From Ophiobolus disseminans (lineage: Eukaryota; Ascomycota; Dothideomycetes; Pleosporales; Phaeosphaeriaceae): a stretch of 64,000 nucleotides of DNA. Below the pieces are notes generated by a model that saw only the letters and a program-made list of their open reading frames with translations, was not told where the DNA came from and made no database searches. The translations under genes were made by a program, and so were the position numbers. Below, in pieces: positions 34,706 to 46,887 of the stretch. How positions within the stretch are numbered: position 1 is the first letter of the stretch; each line of letters opens with the position of its first letter. The stretch lies in the NCBI GenBank assembly GCA_010093685.1, contig MU006221.1:1085491-1149490 (forward strand). Direction: 5' to 3'.

Positions 34706-37220
34706 GAAAGACAATCAACAATCTCTAACAGCGAAGAGTAAGAGAGCAAAGGCTGCCGACAGGGTAAAAAGATTCAGGGTTGGGGGCCAGAGCTAGGGCT
34801 GATATCGAATCCGGCAGTGGCGCTTTTAGTAGTTGTTCCGCCAGCTAGAACGTCAGGCTACCCAGAAGAATGGCGGCTCTGACCGAGGCTCGAGCGTACG
34901 TCTCGAGGACAAGAACAACGTCGTGTGTTGTAGTAGTCGGGGCCGAAGGGTGTGGCAAGATGAATAAACCACGAGGTGTCGGTATGAACCCCTGTAACTG
35001 ACCAATATACCGCACAGAGTACACCCGGAATGAGATTTGGTGGGTTACGAAAGTAGAATATGTTCGGTACCTTTCAAACCCACCATCCAAGCGCGCCCAG
35101 GCATCTCTTTATGCCAAAAACTTCACAGCCCGTATATCGTCCGCTCAGACACTTGACAGCGGTGACTGTGACGCTTGCACCGACGCCTCGCTCGCCCTCC
35201 ACTGTCGCTCTCACCATCTTTCCGCCTTAGTCTAGAGGGCCCATCCTCCCGACAAGGCCTAAGCAGCCCGAGCACGCACCCAGCGCACGAGCCCGAGTGG
35301 TTAGATCGCCCAGCAGCGACAGGAAGCGGCTGTGCCTGGGGTGTCTTGGAGGCTGGCTCAAAAGCCGTACCCCTGGTGTGCACACTTACCACTTTTGCGA
35401 ATAGATCCGACCGGTAGGGCCGAGTACATCTCGAAGTTTGCAGAAGAAATCAGCGCTGTTGCTGAGTGTACAGCACCATGGTGGATACTTCGGTAGAAGA
35501 ATACGGCATGTTCAGCTTCATGTCGAGAGGCCACAACCCCCCAACGGTTAGCTGCGAATGCATACCCACCCCAAAAGACTCGGATATACCGATTCATCAA
35601 CGCAAATGGAAAGGCTTGGGGCGCTCGGTAAAATGCTTAGCGACGCGGAGGCAGTCACGTTGTTAGTTGGCTGGATGATGTGGTTGCGAACGGGTCTGCG
35701 AATCACACGTCTCCCAGAGACGCTCCAGGGGCGCTGATTGGCAGCTGGCATGCACGCTTTCTACTAGACCCCTTTTCCAGCGTCGGCAACACGAGCAAAG
35801 GATTTATAAAGCTGCAGAAGTCTGCGTTGGCGGTGGTGCTGGTCTTGTGATGGTTTCTTTGCATTGAAATGTGCTTATGAGCCCATGTGCGTCCATCTCA
35901 CAGACATAGTGCTGCTAAATTCAATCTGCACCGAGACATGAAGACATCTCAACACCACTGCAACACCCTTGTGCATGATCATCCGCCATCTTCGACTCAA
36001 ACCATGTCTTCGGCGAGGTGTGGATGCTGATCTCGGCATGCGCACATGAATTCCCCTGTTCAACACCAGTCGATCACTTCGTGTCTCTAAACCGCCGCGG
36101 CTGTCCTTTTGTCGACAGCGCAGCGCGTCTCCACGTGTGCCGTTTCGATGTTGTCAGGTTCCGGATGTGCACGCCACGGCGCACTGACGAATTCCACATT
36201 GTGTTTGCGCAATGCTGAGTGTGGATTAAAGTGTGTCTTCACGGGCGTAGGCTATTTCTTTACTATGTTGTAGAATTGTGTTGTGCTCCATATCTCACGA
36301 GGCAAAAGGTACGCTGACACGGGCGCTGTCAACGCTTTGTGATCGCGTGGCACGGCGCAAACCGCTCTGCTCAGATGGGGCTCTGCGACGGGCGCTCGGT
36401 GGCACCTTGCGCCGTCGCTTAAGCTTGACGGACGATCAATATCGCGAGTTTGTGCACCAGCGTCATGTGGAGATACAGACCGTCGTCTTGCCGTCTCCAA
36501 TCGACGATATGCATGCAAAAATATCGCGGGAGTTTCGCGTTCCGTGAGCTCATCGACGTCAATCGTTTCGTCACTTACGACGGCGGTCTTGAGGTTCCAT
36601 CACGCCCAGCGCCGTGCAAGGCGACTGACTGTGCCGTCCGTATGCACAACATAGCAATCGGAGATAAGCTGACAGGGCGGCGTATCTGTGCTGACCGGTC
36701 TTGTCAGCATCCAATATGGCGGCCAGGCCACTCGGCCACGGAGAATTGTGCTGCGCCCCCAAAGCTCATCTTCCGCAGATGTACATCTTAGGACAGCATT
36801 TACGGGCTGGCAAAAGCCCACAAAAGGGCGGCACAAGATCAAAAATGACAGCAGGACGTGTTGCGCACATGTTTCACAAACGTCGGTTGAAGCTTTGATG
36901 GTGGTGCATTTGTGACGTGGACTGAAGCAGGTACACTCTTGGCGCAGACTTGAACTGTGTGATAGTAGATCGCATTGAAACTAGGACTCTGTCGTACACC
37001 TAAATCATGCCTTTGCGATGCTGTTGTAACTAATATCCCCTTGATCCAGTAGCCCTCGGGTACTGCACCAGCAGTCTAGAGAGGTTACTTTTTGAGCGAC
37101 ATTCTTCTGGAACTATCGTAAATATCCCACAGGCAGTGGTGGTATTGACACTATAAGATGGCATTGCATAATCTCGATGCTGGCCTCTTGCACCAACAAT
37201 GACCACATCCGAAACATCGT
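34706..37220. other. Gene-poor 2.5 kb region
   Basis: Between two minus-strand genes. Short frames occur on both strands, none longer than 113 codons and none protein-like. I found no tRNA, repeat or transposon remnant. Base composition is not AT-rich, so it does not look strongly RIP-affected. Confidence 0.4.
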
Positions 37221-39145
37221 CTAACAGGTCGTCGAGTCTGACCCGATTACTGAATCGGCATCGATAGCGGATGTCAGATTGAGAACGGAATCAATTTCGT
37301 CCGCTTGATCCATCACCGTTGGGCCGCGAGGAAGCTGCTCGCCAGAAACCAGTACGCTCATGGCATCTGACACAGAGATTTTGACTATGTTACGGTTCTG
37401 CTCCTCCTGGGTACCGTCACCTCCAAGGCCATACGGTGATGCGACGTGATGCTCGCTGAAGAACGCTTCGTTGACCAGCGAACGCTCTTGCAACGCGTGG
37501 CTGTCCTCACTCGTCCTCCGGTATTGCGAAGCTGACATGACGGTGAACACATCGAGAGCGTTAGGAGTCTCATCAAGCCCTGGATGTGTAACTTCGTTCT
37601 CCTTGTCATCGTGATCGAAGCTCAGAGGCGAGGCTGCATTTGCTTCTGCTTCTAAGTGAGCTTCCAGACTGTCGACGTGGATCTGGAATGGCAGTCCAGG
37701 AGTAGTCGGCCAAGAGCCTCGATCATGTCGGAAGTATCGCTCGCCCGGGGCTTGCAGCCAAACATCTACTCCTTCTTTGCGACGAATGCCGGATGGTGGT
37801 GGAGTGGCGACAAACGACAAAGGCGAGGAAGACTTGATAAAGATCTCTGGCCATACGGTCAGTACAACTCTGAGCTACGACCTGCCAGAAGTGAGTGTAG
37901 CACTTACCTGGCACTCCCGCTGGCGCAGGTTCTGGTCCTTTGTTGCTGTCCTCGACACTCACCAGTGGCTCATCGTCCGGGTCAGTGGCATCTGAGCTGA
38001 TTTCAGTCACATGCGGAGTCTTTGTGCGACCTTTGCTTTTGCTGCTCGAGTGGGACGACCTCTTCCGCTTGGTAGTTGGGTTCGATCGGTCTTCGTCGTC
38101 GTCCGAACTTACCACAATGAGATCCTGATCTTGTGGGTGGACGCTCATATCGTACAACACCTTTGTATCTGCGGTCCTCCGTGATGAGCGTCGAGTTGGT
38201 TCCAGTGACTGGGACTGGTGTCGTGCGCGTTTCTTGCCCTTTTTAACTGCCTCGGGTTTCTTTACCTCCTCTTCATTGACATCGCTATCAGTATCGGAGT
38301 CCGCGCGCACGGAGAAAGACCCGTTTTCATCGTCGGAGGAAGGCTGTTCCTCGCCGTGAGCTGAGCGACGCTTTGCTGCTTGCGTGGGTCGTATGCTGTC
38401 GTCCATAGGATGGTACTTGAGGTCGTATATAAGCCCATTCTGTTTAGCCTTGCGGTTGCGGAGAGAGTAACTTGAAGACGGAGCTGAGGACGTAGGAGGT
38501 GTGCCCGCTGCGGTGGGCTGATCGTCGTCGTCGTCTGACGGGCTGATAATGTTCTTTGGATCAATCGATGTGAGGCGTGTCACCCCACGCGTTCGCTTCT
38601 TCTGAGCTGGGATATTGCTCGAAGTAGAAGATTCACGAGAAGATTGGCCCGCGGAAGACTGTAATGTCAGTGCTTGCGATGTAGTAATAGCGCGTACGAC
38701 CATACACTGATGCAGCCCTCAGGCGATTCCGTAGTCGACTTCTGAGACGACTCGAACAGTAGCTTGCCGTTTCCATCTTGGACGATCCTCACCTCGACTC
38801 CCGATTCTGTAGTGACCGTATCTCCAGGCTTGCGTAGAAGTTGAAGCTCCCCGAGTGTCAATGGATACCCGGGCGTCGATCGAGCCGATCCGTACTTGGT
38901 AGAGGCGATAGCTTGCTGGGAGGTAGTCACATCGTTCTGCTTCAAGTCAGACCTCTGAGCACCGTGCGGCTACTGTCTTTCCTCACCTCAAAATGTTGGT
39001 TCTCCTCTTCGCAATGCACTGAAGCCACCGAAGACGACTTCTCAATGGGATCAGCTGCAGGTGAGGTGGTGAGCGACTTTGCATGAGACTGCGATACCTG
39101 ACCATCCATCTCAACCATTTCCGATATTGTCGGCTCTTCTGTCAT
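37221..39145 (-). CDS. Asp/Ser-rich putative nuclear protein
   Basis: Exons 38987-39145, 38706-38936, 37908-38658 and 37221-37846 (introns 50, 47 and 61 nt, all GT-AG with CTGAC/CTGACC branch signals) join to 588 residues. Residues ~65-115 form a compact ordered stretch (TPGYPLTLGELQLLRKPGDT, then SGVEVRIVQDGNGKLLF). The middle has acidic runs and basic clusters (KKGKKRARH; TTKRKRSS), suggesting a nuclear protein. A short motif occurs twice: LIYDLKYHP (207-215) and VLYDMSVHP (297-305), each preceded by a basic RRS/RNRK patch. The C-terminal exon has IFIKSSSPLSFVATPPPSGIRRKEGVDVW. No known domain. A start upstream of 39145 in another exon cannot be excluded. Confidence 0.75.
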
Positions 39146-39824
39146 GATCGTCGTCGGGTTCTTGGTGCACACTTGCGCATGCGATTCGAAGCGACAGTGG
39201 TGAGATGAAGTGAGAGGAGTGCACCTGCAGGATATGAATCAGAAGTGGCATGGGAAGCATGGCGGTCCAACGTTCCTTCCTCGAACGCGTGCTCACATGA
39301 CTGGGCCAAGGCCTCGGGTGCGGTCACGATGGAAGGAGCGACCAACATGACAAACGACCGCCACGAGCACACTCAACGAACCCTTCGGATGTTACTCACA
39401 TGCAGCATCACCAGCATCTCGACATACTTGCTTTGTTGGATCTCAACGCGAGTCTAACGAAAGGGCACTTCTCTAAAAGGCAATCACAGACGAATGGAGA
39501 TATGTTGCAGGGTAAGAAGCTGTGAGCTGGTTGACTACAAGATATTACAGTACCCGCCAAGAAGGCGCAAGGAAATAGAAAGATCGTCCGTGATCGTAAG
39601 AAGAGATCCGACCGGAGCACTCGCTCAAGCCCAGAACACACGCCGAATAATGAGCGCAGAAACGCTAATGGTGGGGACGCATCATACCAATGTTTGCGCC
39701 GTTTTCATACCCGGCGTAGTCCGACGCAGCAGGTCCTAGTATGCCTCGGTGAGGCCAATGCAACAGAAAAGAAATGACTCGCTAAATCGCAGGAGATGAC
39801 AATGAGAGGTAGGGAACGGAGCTT
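39146..39824. other. Intergenic, no gene seen
   Basis: Promoter of the nuclear-protein gene (-) and 3' side of the next gene (-). Nothing else recognised. Confidence 0.4.
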
Positions 39825-40883
39825 CTACGCTCGGGTGCGATATTGTGATGTGAGCCGTACGGCAGGCATTGCGAAGTCCTCCCCATCGTCGTCTTCGTCG
39901 TCGTCCACTTCGATGACTAGAGTTTTTGATATAGTGGGTACGGTCGGGATGGAAGGTAGCGTGATCTCTGGCTCGGACTGGGACTCGGGCGACGGCGGTG
40001 AGATCTGCGGGAAGTGTTTCTTGTATGACGGCTGCTCCACCGAGGATACTGAGGTGTCGGACGTATCTTGTGCCCGGTCGTCGGATGGCACCAGCAATCT
40101 TGTGGAAGCGCACTTTGCTGCTTCGGTTCTTGCAACCTCGAGGACGTCGATGAAGCCCTTCCGGATGGCATCCAGCTCTTTCCGACAGTCACCATCGCGC
40201 AGGGTGAGGTGTGCCGCTTTCTCACACAACACCTGTGCGCTTTCCAGTGTCTTGTCTGTAGAGTCGAACAGTGAGACGTGCGCGCCCGCACCGCCGTTGG
40301 CACCTCGACCACCAACTCTCCGAGCCGCAGCACGTGCTCTCATGGATGATATCTGTGGGCGGTAGCCGGCCTTGGCCGTGAGTGCTTCGTCTTCGTCGTC
40401 GTCTGCTTCATCATCGTCCTCGCTTGACTCTGCCAGTGCGGCGAACTCATTCATCTTGGCCTGCATCTTGGCCTTGCGCAGCAGGTTGCGGCCGGTGCCG
40501 ACTGCTCGCACCAGCAGCTCCAACGACTTCTGCATGTCTCCGTCGTAGCTCGTGATGACCATTGTCCGGCGGAACCGCGAGGGCCCGGATGCGGGGCCAG
40601 ATGCCACGGAGAGTGTCTTGCGCTTGCGGTTCGCCCCAGGATCGGTCTGTGCCCCTTGTGATGCTGCAGGGTCCTCTGCTATGACTCCCATTCTTTCGAC
40701 AACGTCCGGGCGTATCGACTCCATGGACTCGGTCCTGCGCCGGGCGAAGGGCGACACGGCCGTGGGCACCCTGACCATCTCCTGCTGCATGGCGGCGACC
40801 TTCTCCTGCACGCTTGCGACGTCCTGAAGCCATTGGGGGATGTTGTCCCGCAGGAACGTGAACGACTTCTCGATCTCCGGCAT
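39825..40883 (-). CDS. Uncharacterised fungal protein, acidic C-terminus
   Basis: Single exon, 352 residues from the ATG at 40883 (MPEIEKSFTFLRDNIPQWL). Residues 1-40 form an amphipathic helix. Residues ~95-160 include RRTMVITSYDGDMQKSLELLVRAVGTGRNLLRKAKMQAKM, a helical stretch followed by an acidic run (SSEDDDEADDDEDEA). A second helical region (DKTLESAQVLCEKAAHLTLRDGDCRKELDAIRKGF) follows. The tail is Ser/Pro-rich with another acidic run (DDDEDDDGEDFAMPAVRL). It looks like a conserved ascomycete protein, possibly nuclear, but no domain is recognised. The reading frame extends upstream without being protein-like. Confidence 0.7.
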   Translation of the reverse strand: MPEIEKSFTFLRDNIPQWLQDVASVQEKVAAMQQEMVRVPTAVSPFARRRTESMESIRPDVVERMGVIAEDPAASQGAQTDPGANRKRKTLSVASGPASGPSRFRRTMVITSYDGDMQKSLELLVRAVGTGRNLLRKAKMQAKMNEFAALAESSEDDDEADDDEDEALTAKAGYRPQISSMRARAAARRVGGRGANGGAGAHVSLFDSTDKTLESAQVLCEKAAHLTLRDGDCRKELDAIRKGFIDVLEVARTEAAKCASTRLLVPSDDRAQDTSDTSVSSVEQPSYKKHFPQISPPSPESQSEPEITLPSIPTVPTISKTLVIEVDDDEDDDGEDFAMPAVRLTSQYRTRA

Positions 40884-43095
40884 GGCGACGAGTCTGTGAG
40901 GGAAGGTGCGGTAGAATGGGGAAGCGGCGGGTTGCTGGTGGATGACCAACGGGGAACAGAAGGCGTCGTCCAGCGAGCGTGGCGTGTAGTGTGAATATCG
41001 AGACGTTGGATTGCAGTGAGGCGGGGAGCGAACCACTTGGGCGACGACCCGTCGGCGGATCTGCCGTCACCTTATGGGCGAGGAGACGGCGGGCAGGGTT
41101 GCGTGTGGATACGAGGTGCGATCAACAGGCCGGGCTTCGTGTGGATGCCGACATGCGTGCGGGATTACAGTTGCACAGCGACGCGGCGCATTGCAGGAGG
41201 GGGTGACAGGGACAACAGCACGGCGAGGACATGGACCTAACCCTCGCAAAAGGACGCCGTCCCGAGCGGGAGGTCCGTTTGCTGGGGTTGAGACGGGTCT
41301 TTGCGGTGGCCTTGGCGCCCGTCGCGCTCGCACTCATGGCCCGCGCTTGCTTCGTTGCGATACTGGATCCCATCCCAAATGCCTCACTCTGGCCGTCGCA
41401 GCGTTGCACCGCGCCGCTACTGGACGTTTGCTGCCTTTTGGCCGTGGCGCCTGTGCTGGCTGGCTTCTGGCACATGGCAGGCCGCACAGGATGGAGCAGG
41501 GAGCGATCGCCAACGCATTGTCCGCCAGAAACGACCACGAATTTGTTGCAGCACGGCTACACGCAAGCGCACGCACGGGATTCAGCAGCACATGCAGCTC
41601 GCCGCTCCCTTCTGCTTGCGGAGGCCGGTCAGCAATCTGGGCCACTTCACTCATGCAATGCTGGATTGATGAACTCGACCACGCGCACCGAGCTGGAGGA
41701 CAAGCCGAAGCGGCGCAGTTGGCAATATCATCTCGCGGCTGTTCTCCAATCAATACTTCATGGCGTTCAACCCACCCGCATAGTGTGCGCCGCAACCGCA
41801 ATTGGTGGACCGCGCGGAGCGGGTGCGAATAGGGAAGACGACCGTTAGTAGTCAGTCGTTTGGTCGTTGTTGTTTATTGCCGTGTGGGCACCAGTGGTGC
41901 GGTTCTGTGTTCGATGTTGCAGTGCAATCAAAGGTCAAGTGACTCTCGCGAACAGTGCCAGGAGCGGAAGGAAACACCACATCAGCTTAGCAACTCAAGC
42001 ACGATAGATGACATGGGGCTGGCAGAAGTCTGTGACGACATCCCCGAACAATTACAAACGCGCAACGGTCGTCAAGCTTCAAGTAGATGAAGTCCAGGCT
42101 AAGTATAGCCATCACAAAGGATCCCTTGAAATCATCAGCCTTAGGCGAAATTTGTCCGGGCCTATCACCCCTTGCTGTCATCATGTTTCGAAGTCCACCA
42201 AATCAGCTCTGGATAGACCCAATTCAGCTGGACAAGACCACAGCATTCCATTCAATTGACAACAAACCTCACAGCCGAAAATCGCATCACGCCACACACG
42301 ACCAAACGCTTATTAGTCGCCCGCCCCATCCCTGCACCACTCGCTTCCCCATTCTGCGCCAGGGGACCCTGTCCGCCTCAACCGTCCGTCAACGAGCTGC
42401 ACACCGCATTCGGACAGTGACACCAAAAATGCCAATCACGAGAATAAGCACCCCGAGCAAACCACACAAACGCACCGAAAACCCTCTTACGCGCGAGACA
42501 GCTTCGCCCAGATAACCCATCACCATGCCCCCAACAACAAAGCACAAAGTATTTCCTCCAATCGACATGCATGACGGTATTAAAAAAACTCTGGTCCTCG
42601 CTACGCCCTGTCCGATGCATTGCATTTTTCCCCCTCCCCCGAAAGGACCGGTCCGCGCGCTAGAATATATCACGAAGCGGTGAAAGCCCTCATCGTCCGC
42701 TAGTCGTAGCATGCAGCGACACCCAATTTAAAACCCGCTTTCGGGCGTTTTTGGAGCAAAGTAGGTTATGTATGTACGCAAGGCAGGGAAGACATGTGCG
42801 CGCAACAAAGACGTCGCCGACCTGAGCCACAGTGCGGGGAATTATTCTGCGTCGGGGGTACGTGCGTTGCATAGTCTACGAGGGGGGGCATACAGTCTTG
42901 CAAGGTTTTTTGGCTGTCTTGGTTCTGCGACGACGGGTTGCACTGCGTGTGCGAGCAAGGGAGTGTTTTCGTCGACGGGGGTTGGGCAAATCAGGGGTGG
43001 TTGAGGGGTATGTGTCAAAGCATTGAGGTAATCTTGGGATGCGAGCAAGGTCTCGATTGAGAATACGATGGATGTCTTGGGGGTCATGCTTTCAT
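40884..43095. other. Intergenic with overlapping open frames
   Basis: From 41074 to 41848 two plus frames and one minus frame are open at the same time, an effect of few stop triplets in GC-rich DNA; none looks like protein. A minus frame at 42389-42712 encodes a hydrophobic stretch, but I cannot support it as a gene. The part near 43000 is probably the 3' UTR of the flavoprotein gene. Confidence 0.35.
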
Positions 43096-43981
43096 CTACG
43101 GCCAGAGCTCTTCGGTCCTCCAGCCAGCGCTTGCGGGCGTGCTGTCGTCGAAAGTGTACCTGAATCGTCGTGCTTTCTCTGGGTCACTGAGGTCTGTCTG
43201 CTCTACCGAGTCGGGCACGATGACTACGAGGCGGAAGTTCTTACGTGCCACAGAGTCGTGGAGGTCGTCTGCTTTTTGGCCGAGGGCGAGGTTCTTCTCG
43301 TCGTAGGGCGCTTTTGTGGATTGGCCTGGGGGAGGGTTCTTGAAGGAGCCTGATGTTGTTAGCATCAGACACAGCGTGTACAGTAGACGACGTACCTTTG
43401 ATACCAGGCGACTGATTCCCAAAGAAGCCTGTCAATTCCTTCTGCCAGCTCCAGTCTCCCTCGCCCTCCTCCAGCACGCGCATCCTCTTACCGAGCTCGC
43501 TCTTGACTGTCCGCACACCACTGCTCTCTTCTCCGCTCTCGATATCGTCCGCGATGACAAAAGCCCGGCCCTTGATCCTCCACTGCGTACCGGTCTCTGT
43601 GATCCAGTACACAGCTTCGATGGGCCCACCTCCACCGCTGCCCTGTACCTGATCGCTGCTCTGCGCATGCCCCGCACTCGTCGCAAAGATTTGTCCCACC
43701 TTTTCCATGCGCACATCCGTAGTGAATGTCGGGCAATCGCTGGCGAAGACCTGTGGGTTGCGCTCGGCATCGTTGTGCTTGTTCTCGGGTAGTTCTGCCC
43801 AGAAGCCACGGAAGATGCAGTATCGAACTCGCGGGACATATGGCGTAGGAGAGCCTTTTGGGGCGCTGTCGAGCGTGCCGAGAACGAATTCAGGCGACTT
43901 CATCTTGGAGATGTGCTCGTTGAAGAGCTGCTTCCATGGCGCGGGTGGCAGCGCCGACGCTGAGGGTGTGGTGGTCGACAT
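43096..43981 (-). CDS. Pyridoxamine-oxidase-like FMN protein (Alr4036 type)
   Basis: Exons 43396-43981 and 43096-43349 with a 46-nt intron (GTACGT..GCTAACAACATCAG) join to 279 residues, starting at the first ATG (MSTTTPSASALPPAPWKQLF). Marks of the Alr4036/PNPOx-like split-barrel family are FVLGTLD..G.P..R...FRGFW, FTTDVRMEKV, AVYWITETGTQWRIKG and SWQKELTGFFGNQSPGIKGSFKNPPPG. The C-terminus has FRLVVIVPDSVEQTDL and RRFRYTF, ending WRTEELWP. It probably binds FMN. Whether it oxidises pyridoxamine phosphate is unknown, because this branch is distinct from the true PdxH/Pdx3 enzymes. Cytosolic unless an upstream exon exists. Confidence 0.85.
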
Positions 43982-44949
43982 TGTGCGTAGGAAACGCGAG
44001 AGGCGGCAAGATGCTATGCGTGAAGCTATGATTGCTGTTTGGGAGGGGTAAGTGGTTTGATTAGTGATGTTTTGAAGTAGCTGGAGCTTTTGGAGCTCTC
44101 GCGATGAGCTCAATCATGTCGTCATTCATCCAGAACGATGTGCTCCGCAATTGTGTAGAGCCATGAGATCAGCAAGACACCAAGGTGCGCTCAGCTGGTT
44201 TATGTCCGATTTGTCTTTTAACAGAACGCTTTCATGAAGCCATCGTGATACTGGGGTGCAGTCGCGTTCTGTGCTCCATCAAGCCCGTTCCCACGCCCTC
44301 GCTTATCGCGAAGCCTTGATGTCCGCGCCCCGCCCAAGGCATCACTTCACCTCAGACGATCGCATATTCATGTCCGACATAGTCAAATTGGCAGCGCGAC
44401 AGCTCTGGTAGTGCAAAATTGGCCTCTTCAATCTCGATTAAGCTCCTCAACCCCCCAAACTAGGCTTTTAAGTTCCAAGTTGTACACGCATAGCACAAGC
44501 CGCCATGCTGCACCACGGTAACGCCGAACCATCAAGATCTATGTGCAACATCGCGTACAGAAATGAGCGTGACACGGGCCGCCCACACGAACGACATGAC
44601 CCAGACGTTCTCCTGGTGTCCTTGTAACTCTCGTGAGCGTTTCAAAAGCACTAGACATAACCTGCGCGAGGAACCGGCAGTGATTCACAAGAAGGACTGT
44701 CTGTGCCCAAGTAATGTGAGGCGTCTCTCGTGCGAGATGGCGGACGTTGACGTGCACAAATATGTGAAGCCCGTGTAGCCTGTGGTGACGGTGTTGCATT
44801 CCGCTTCTAGAGTTGAGTACAGGTCTGAGGACAGACACCCGTCACTGTGGCTTTCAAATAACATGAGCGGCACGATGCCCGCTAGAACGACGCTATATTG
44901 AGAGCTGGAAGGCTAGATGAGGAAAGGAAATTATGTACGCAGGAGCATT
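43982..44949. other. Intergenic, no gene seen
   Basis: Promoter of the flavoprotein gene (-) and 3' side of POLD3 (-). Short frames only. Confidence 0.45.
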
Positions 44950-46714
44950 TCAAGCCTTTTTGAAGAAACTGGCAATGCTTCCCTGTCCTTTCTTGCCTGC
45001 AGGCTTTCCCTTCGCACTGCTTGCCGCCTTAGTAGGCGCAGGCTTGAGCCGTTTGGGCTGCGGTTCGTCTTCAGAAAAAGATTCCCATACAGCCTCTTCC
45101 TTGGTGACTGGACATTGTCAGCATAGTAACACTAATAGATGGGATGTGCTTACCCAGATAGCCATCCTCGTCCTTGACCTTTTTCTTCTTCATTACGCGT
45201 CTCCTACCACGTCTTCGGCCATTCTCAACAGTGACAGTCTCAGTCTCAGCGGGTTCTGAAATATCTGCGCTGGCAGCAGGGGTTGGCTCAGGCTGCGATT
45301 CGCCGTCGGTGGGTGCGTCGGGCATGTCTTCGTCTGGGAAATGTTAGATGCTTGTTGCGATTGGGAAGACTACACTCACCGTCATCCTCCATCATCTTGC
45401 GCAGCTTCTCCTGCCGTGCATCGCGGGCCTGGCGGGCAGCTTCTTTCTTCTCTTCGTCTACCTTGACATCTGGCTCATCTTCAACATCGCCTTCGTCTTC
45501 AGACATGCCTTGCATTGGTTCTTCATATGTCAGTAGTAGAGCGAGTGTTGACATGAAGACACGTACCATCCTCAACTGGTGCAGGCGTTGACTCTTGTGA
45601 CCTGTCGGCATCTTTCGCCTTGGGCTTCGACTTTGCGAATGACTTGAACAGGTCACCTGCCGTTTGACTCTTCTTTGCCCCAGATTTTGAATCGGCTCGT
45701 TTCAAGGTGCTTGTCCCTGCCGATGACCTTGGCGTTGACCGCCCAGAGGCGTTGTCTTCTGAAGCGCTACCCCTGCGTGCTGGAGCGGCAGTCTCCTTTG
45801 CCTTCGATTGAGTCGCAGCACTAGGCTTTGCGGCGGGCTTCGTAGCAGGTTTGGCAGCAGCTTTCGAAGTGGACGCGGCGGGAGGGGGTCCAAACTTGCG
45901 AGTTCTTCGCTGCGATGATATTAGCTCAATCCTGTCTATTCTCTGTTGGAAAGAAACATGCCTTGATGTGGGGGTTGTGAATGCTTCCGTATGTTTTCCA
46001 CCGTTCCATAGGATCTTCGTCTGCATATCCTGTGGCTACCTCATAATTGCAGGTCGCCAATATGCTCAAGTTCTAGTACGATTAGCCACGATTCCCACCA
46101 AACACAGCCGTCTCATACCTCGATTGGACCAGGCTCCAAGCTGTATATGTGGATCGATGACTCCTCGTCAAACTCTGCGCGCGTCTCTACGTATAATCAG
46201 TAAGACCATTCCTTGTGTTTTGCGTTCCAGTATCATGCACCTTGCAATTGCTCTTCCCTAACCAACAAGATGGTTGTCTGCTTGACCGGCTCCTCGTCTG
46301 ACTCGTCTGAATCCTCCTCCGGTTCAGGCATTGAGCTCATGAAAGGAGAACTGCGCATATTTGTGTCGTCGCCATCCCTGCCATTGACACCATTGGTGTG
46401 CTTCGATTCGTCATCTTCGCTTCGCTTCTTGCCGGTGATGAGGTAGGTCGCATGGACGGTGTTGGATTTCTTTGCATTCTGCTGCTTGTGGAAGTCGAAG
46501 AGCATCCTAGGAATAGTTAGAAGAGGAATTCGATAGTGCTGTGTGTCTGACCATTTGGCAGTGTTGACGTCGACCTTGATAGCGCGCGATAGAAGCCTGT
46601 AGGTGACCTGGAGGGTGTTAGACGCCATTGTTGGAAGATTCGGGAACAACATACCGGTTGACCTTCTGTTAGTACTCGCGCAGCAAGATAGTCTCTCGAT
46701 CTCTCCTCGGCCAT
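44950..46714 (-). CDS. DNA polymerase delta subunit 3 (POLD3/Cdc27)
   Basis: Accessory subunit joining polymerase delta to PCNA. Nine exons (46655-46714, 46552-46607, 46241-46506, 46119-46186, 45962-46072, 45567-45909, 45380-45520, 45154-45333, 44950-45107) join in phase to 460 residues. The N-terminal winged-helix region reads MAEERSRDYLAARVL, VTYRLLSRAIKV, MLFDFHKQQNAKK and HATYLITG, the Cdc27 signature. The central part is Lys/Ala/Ser-rich and acidic. The last residues QGSIASFFKKA contain a canonical PIP-box (Q..I..FF) for PCNA. The intron 45910-45961 begins with GC (AAG|GCATGT) and ends CGCAG, a GC-AG intron; all others are GT-AG. The gene is divergent from TBCD. Confidence 0.93.
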
Positions 46715-46762
46715 GCTGACGTTGCTTGGGTGATACTGGTGCAAATGTCAATGTCGAGAGAG

Positions 46763-46795
46763 ACGCGAATGAAAGCACGACGCGGGGTCACGCGT
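46763..46795 (-). promoter_or_regulatory. MCB-type cluster upstream of POLD3
   Basis: Plus-strand ACGCGA (46763-46768), ACGCGG (46780-46785) and a perfect palindromic MluI box ACGCGT (46790-46795) lie 49-81 bp upstream of the POLD3 start. ACGCGT is the site of the MBF complex, which drives G1/S expression of replication genes in yeasts. The match is seen directly; regulation is inferred. Confidence 0.5.
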
Positions 46796-46887
46796 CGAGC
46801 TAGTCAAACATGACTCGCGCTACATTTGTGAGCAGGCCGCAACATCTTCCACCCAACTCCACACCAATTGAAACGACCGATCGTAAG

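Noticed and set aside
35284..35312. tRNA-like A-box (CCCGAGTGGTTAGA)
   Set aside because: No B-box or cloverleaf pairing follows.
41074..41848. Two plus and one minus open frames of 155-252 codons
   Set aside because: Three frames open together indicate low stop density, and none has protein-like composition or splice support.
42389..42712. Small hydrophobic minus-strand ORF
   Set aside because: One TM-like stretch but no conservation signal, splice evidence or good start context; overlaps another open frame.
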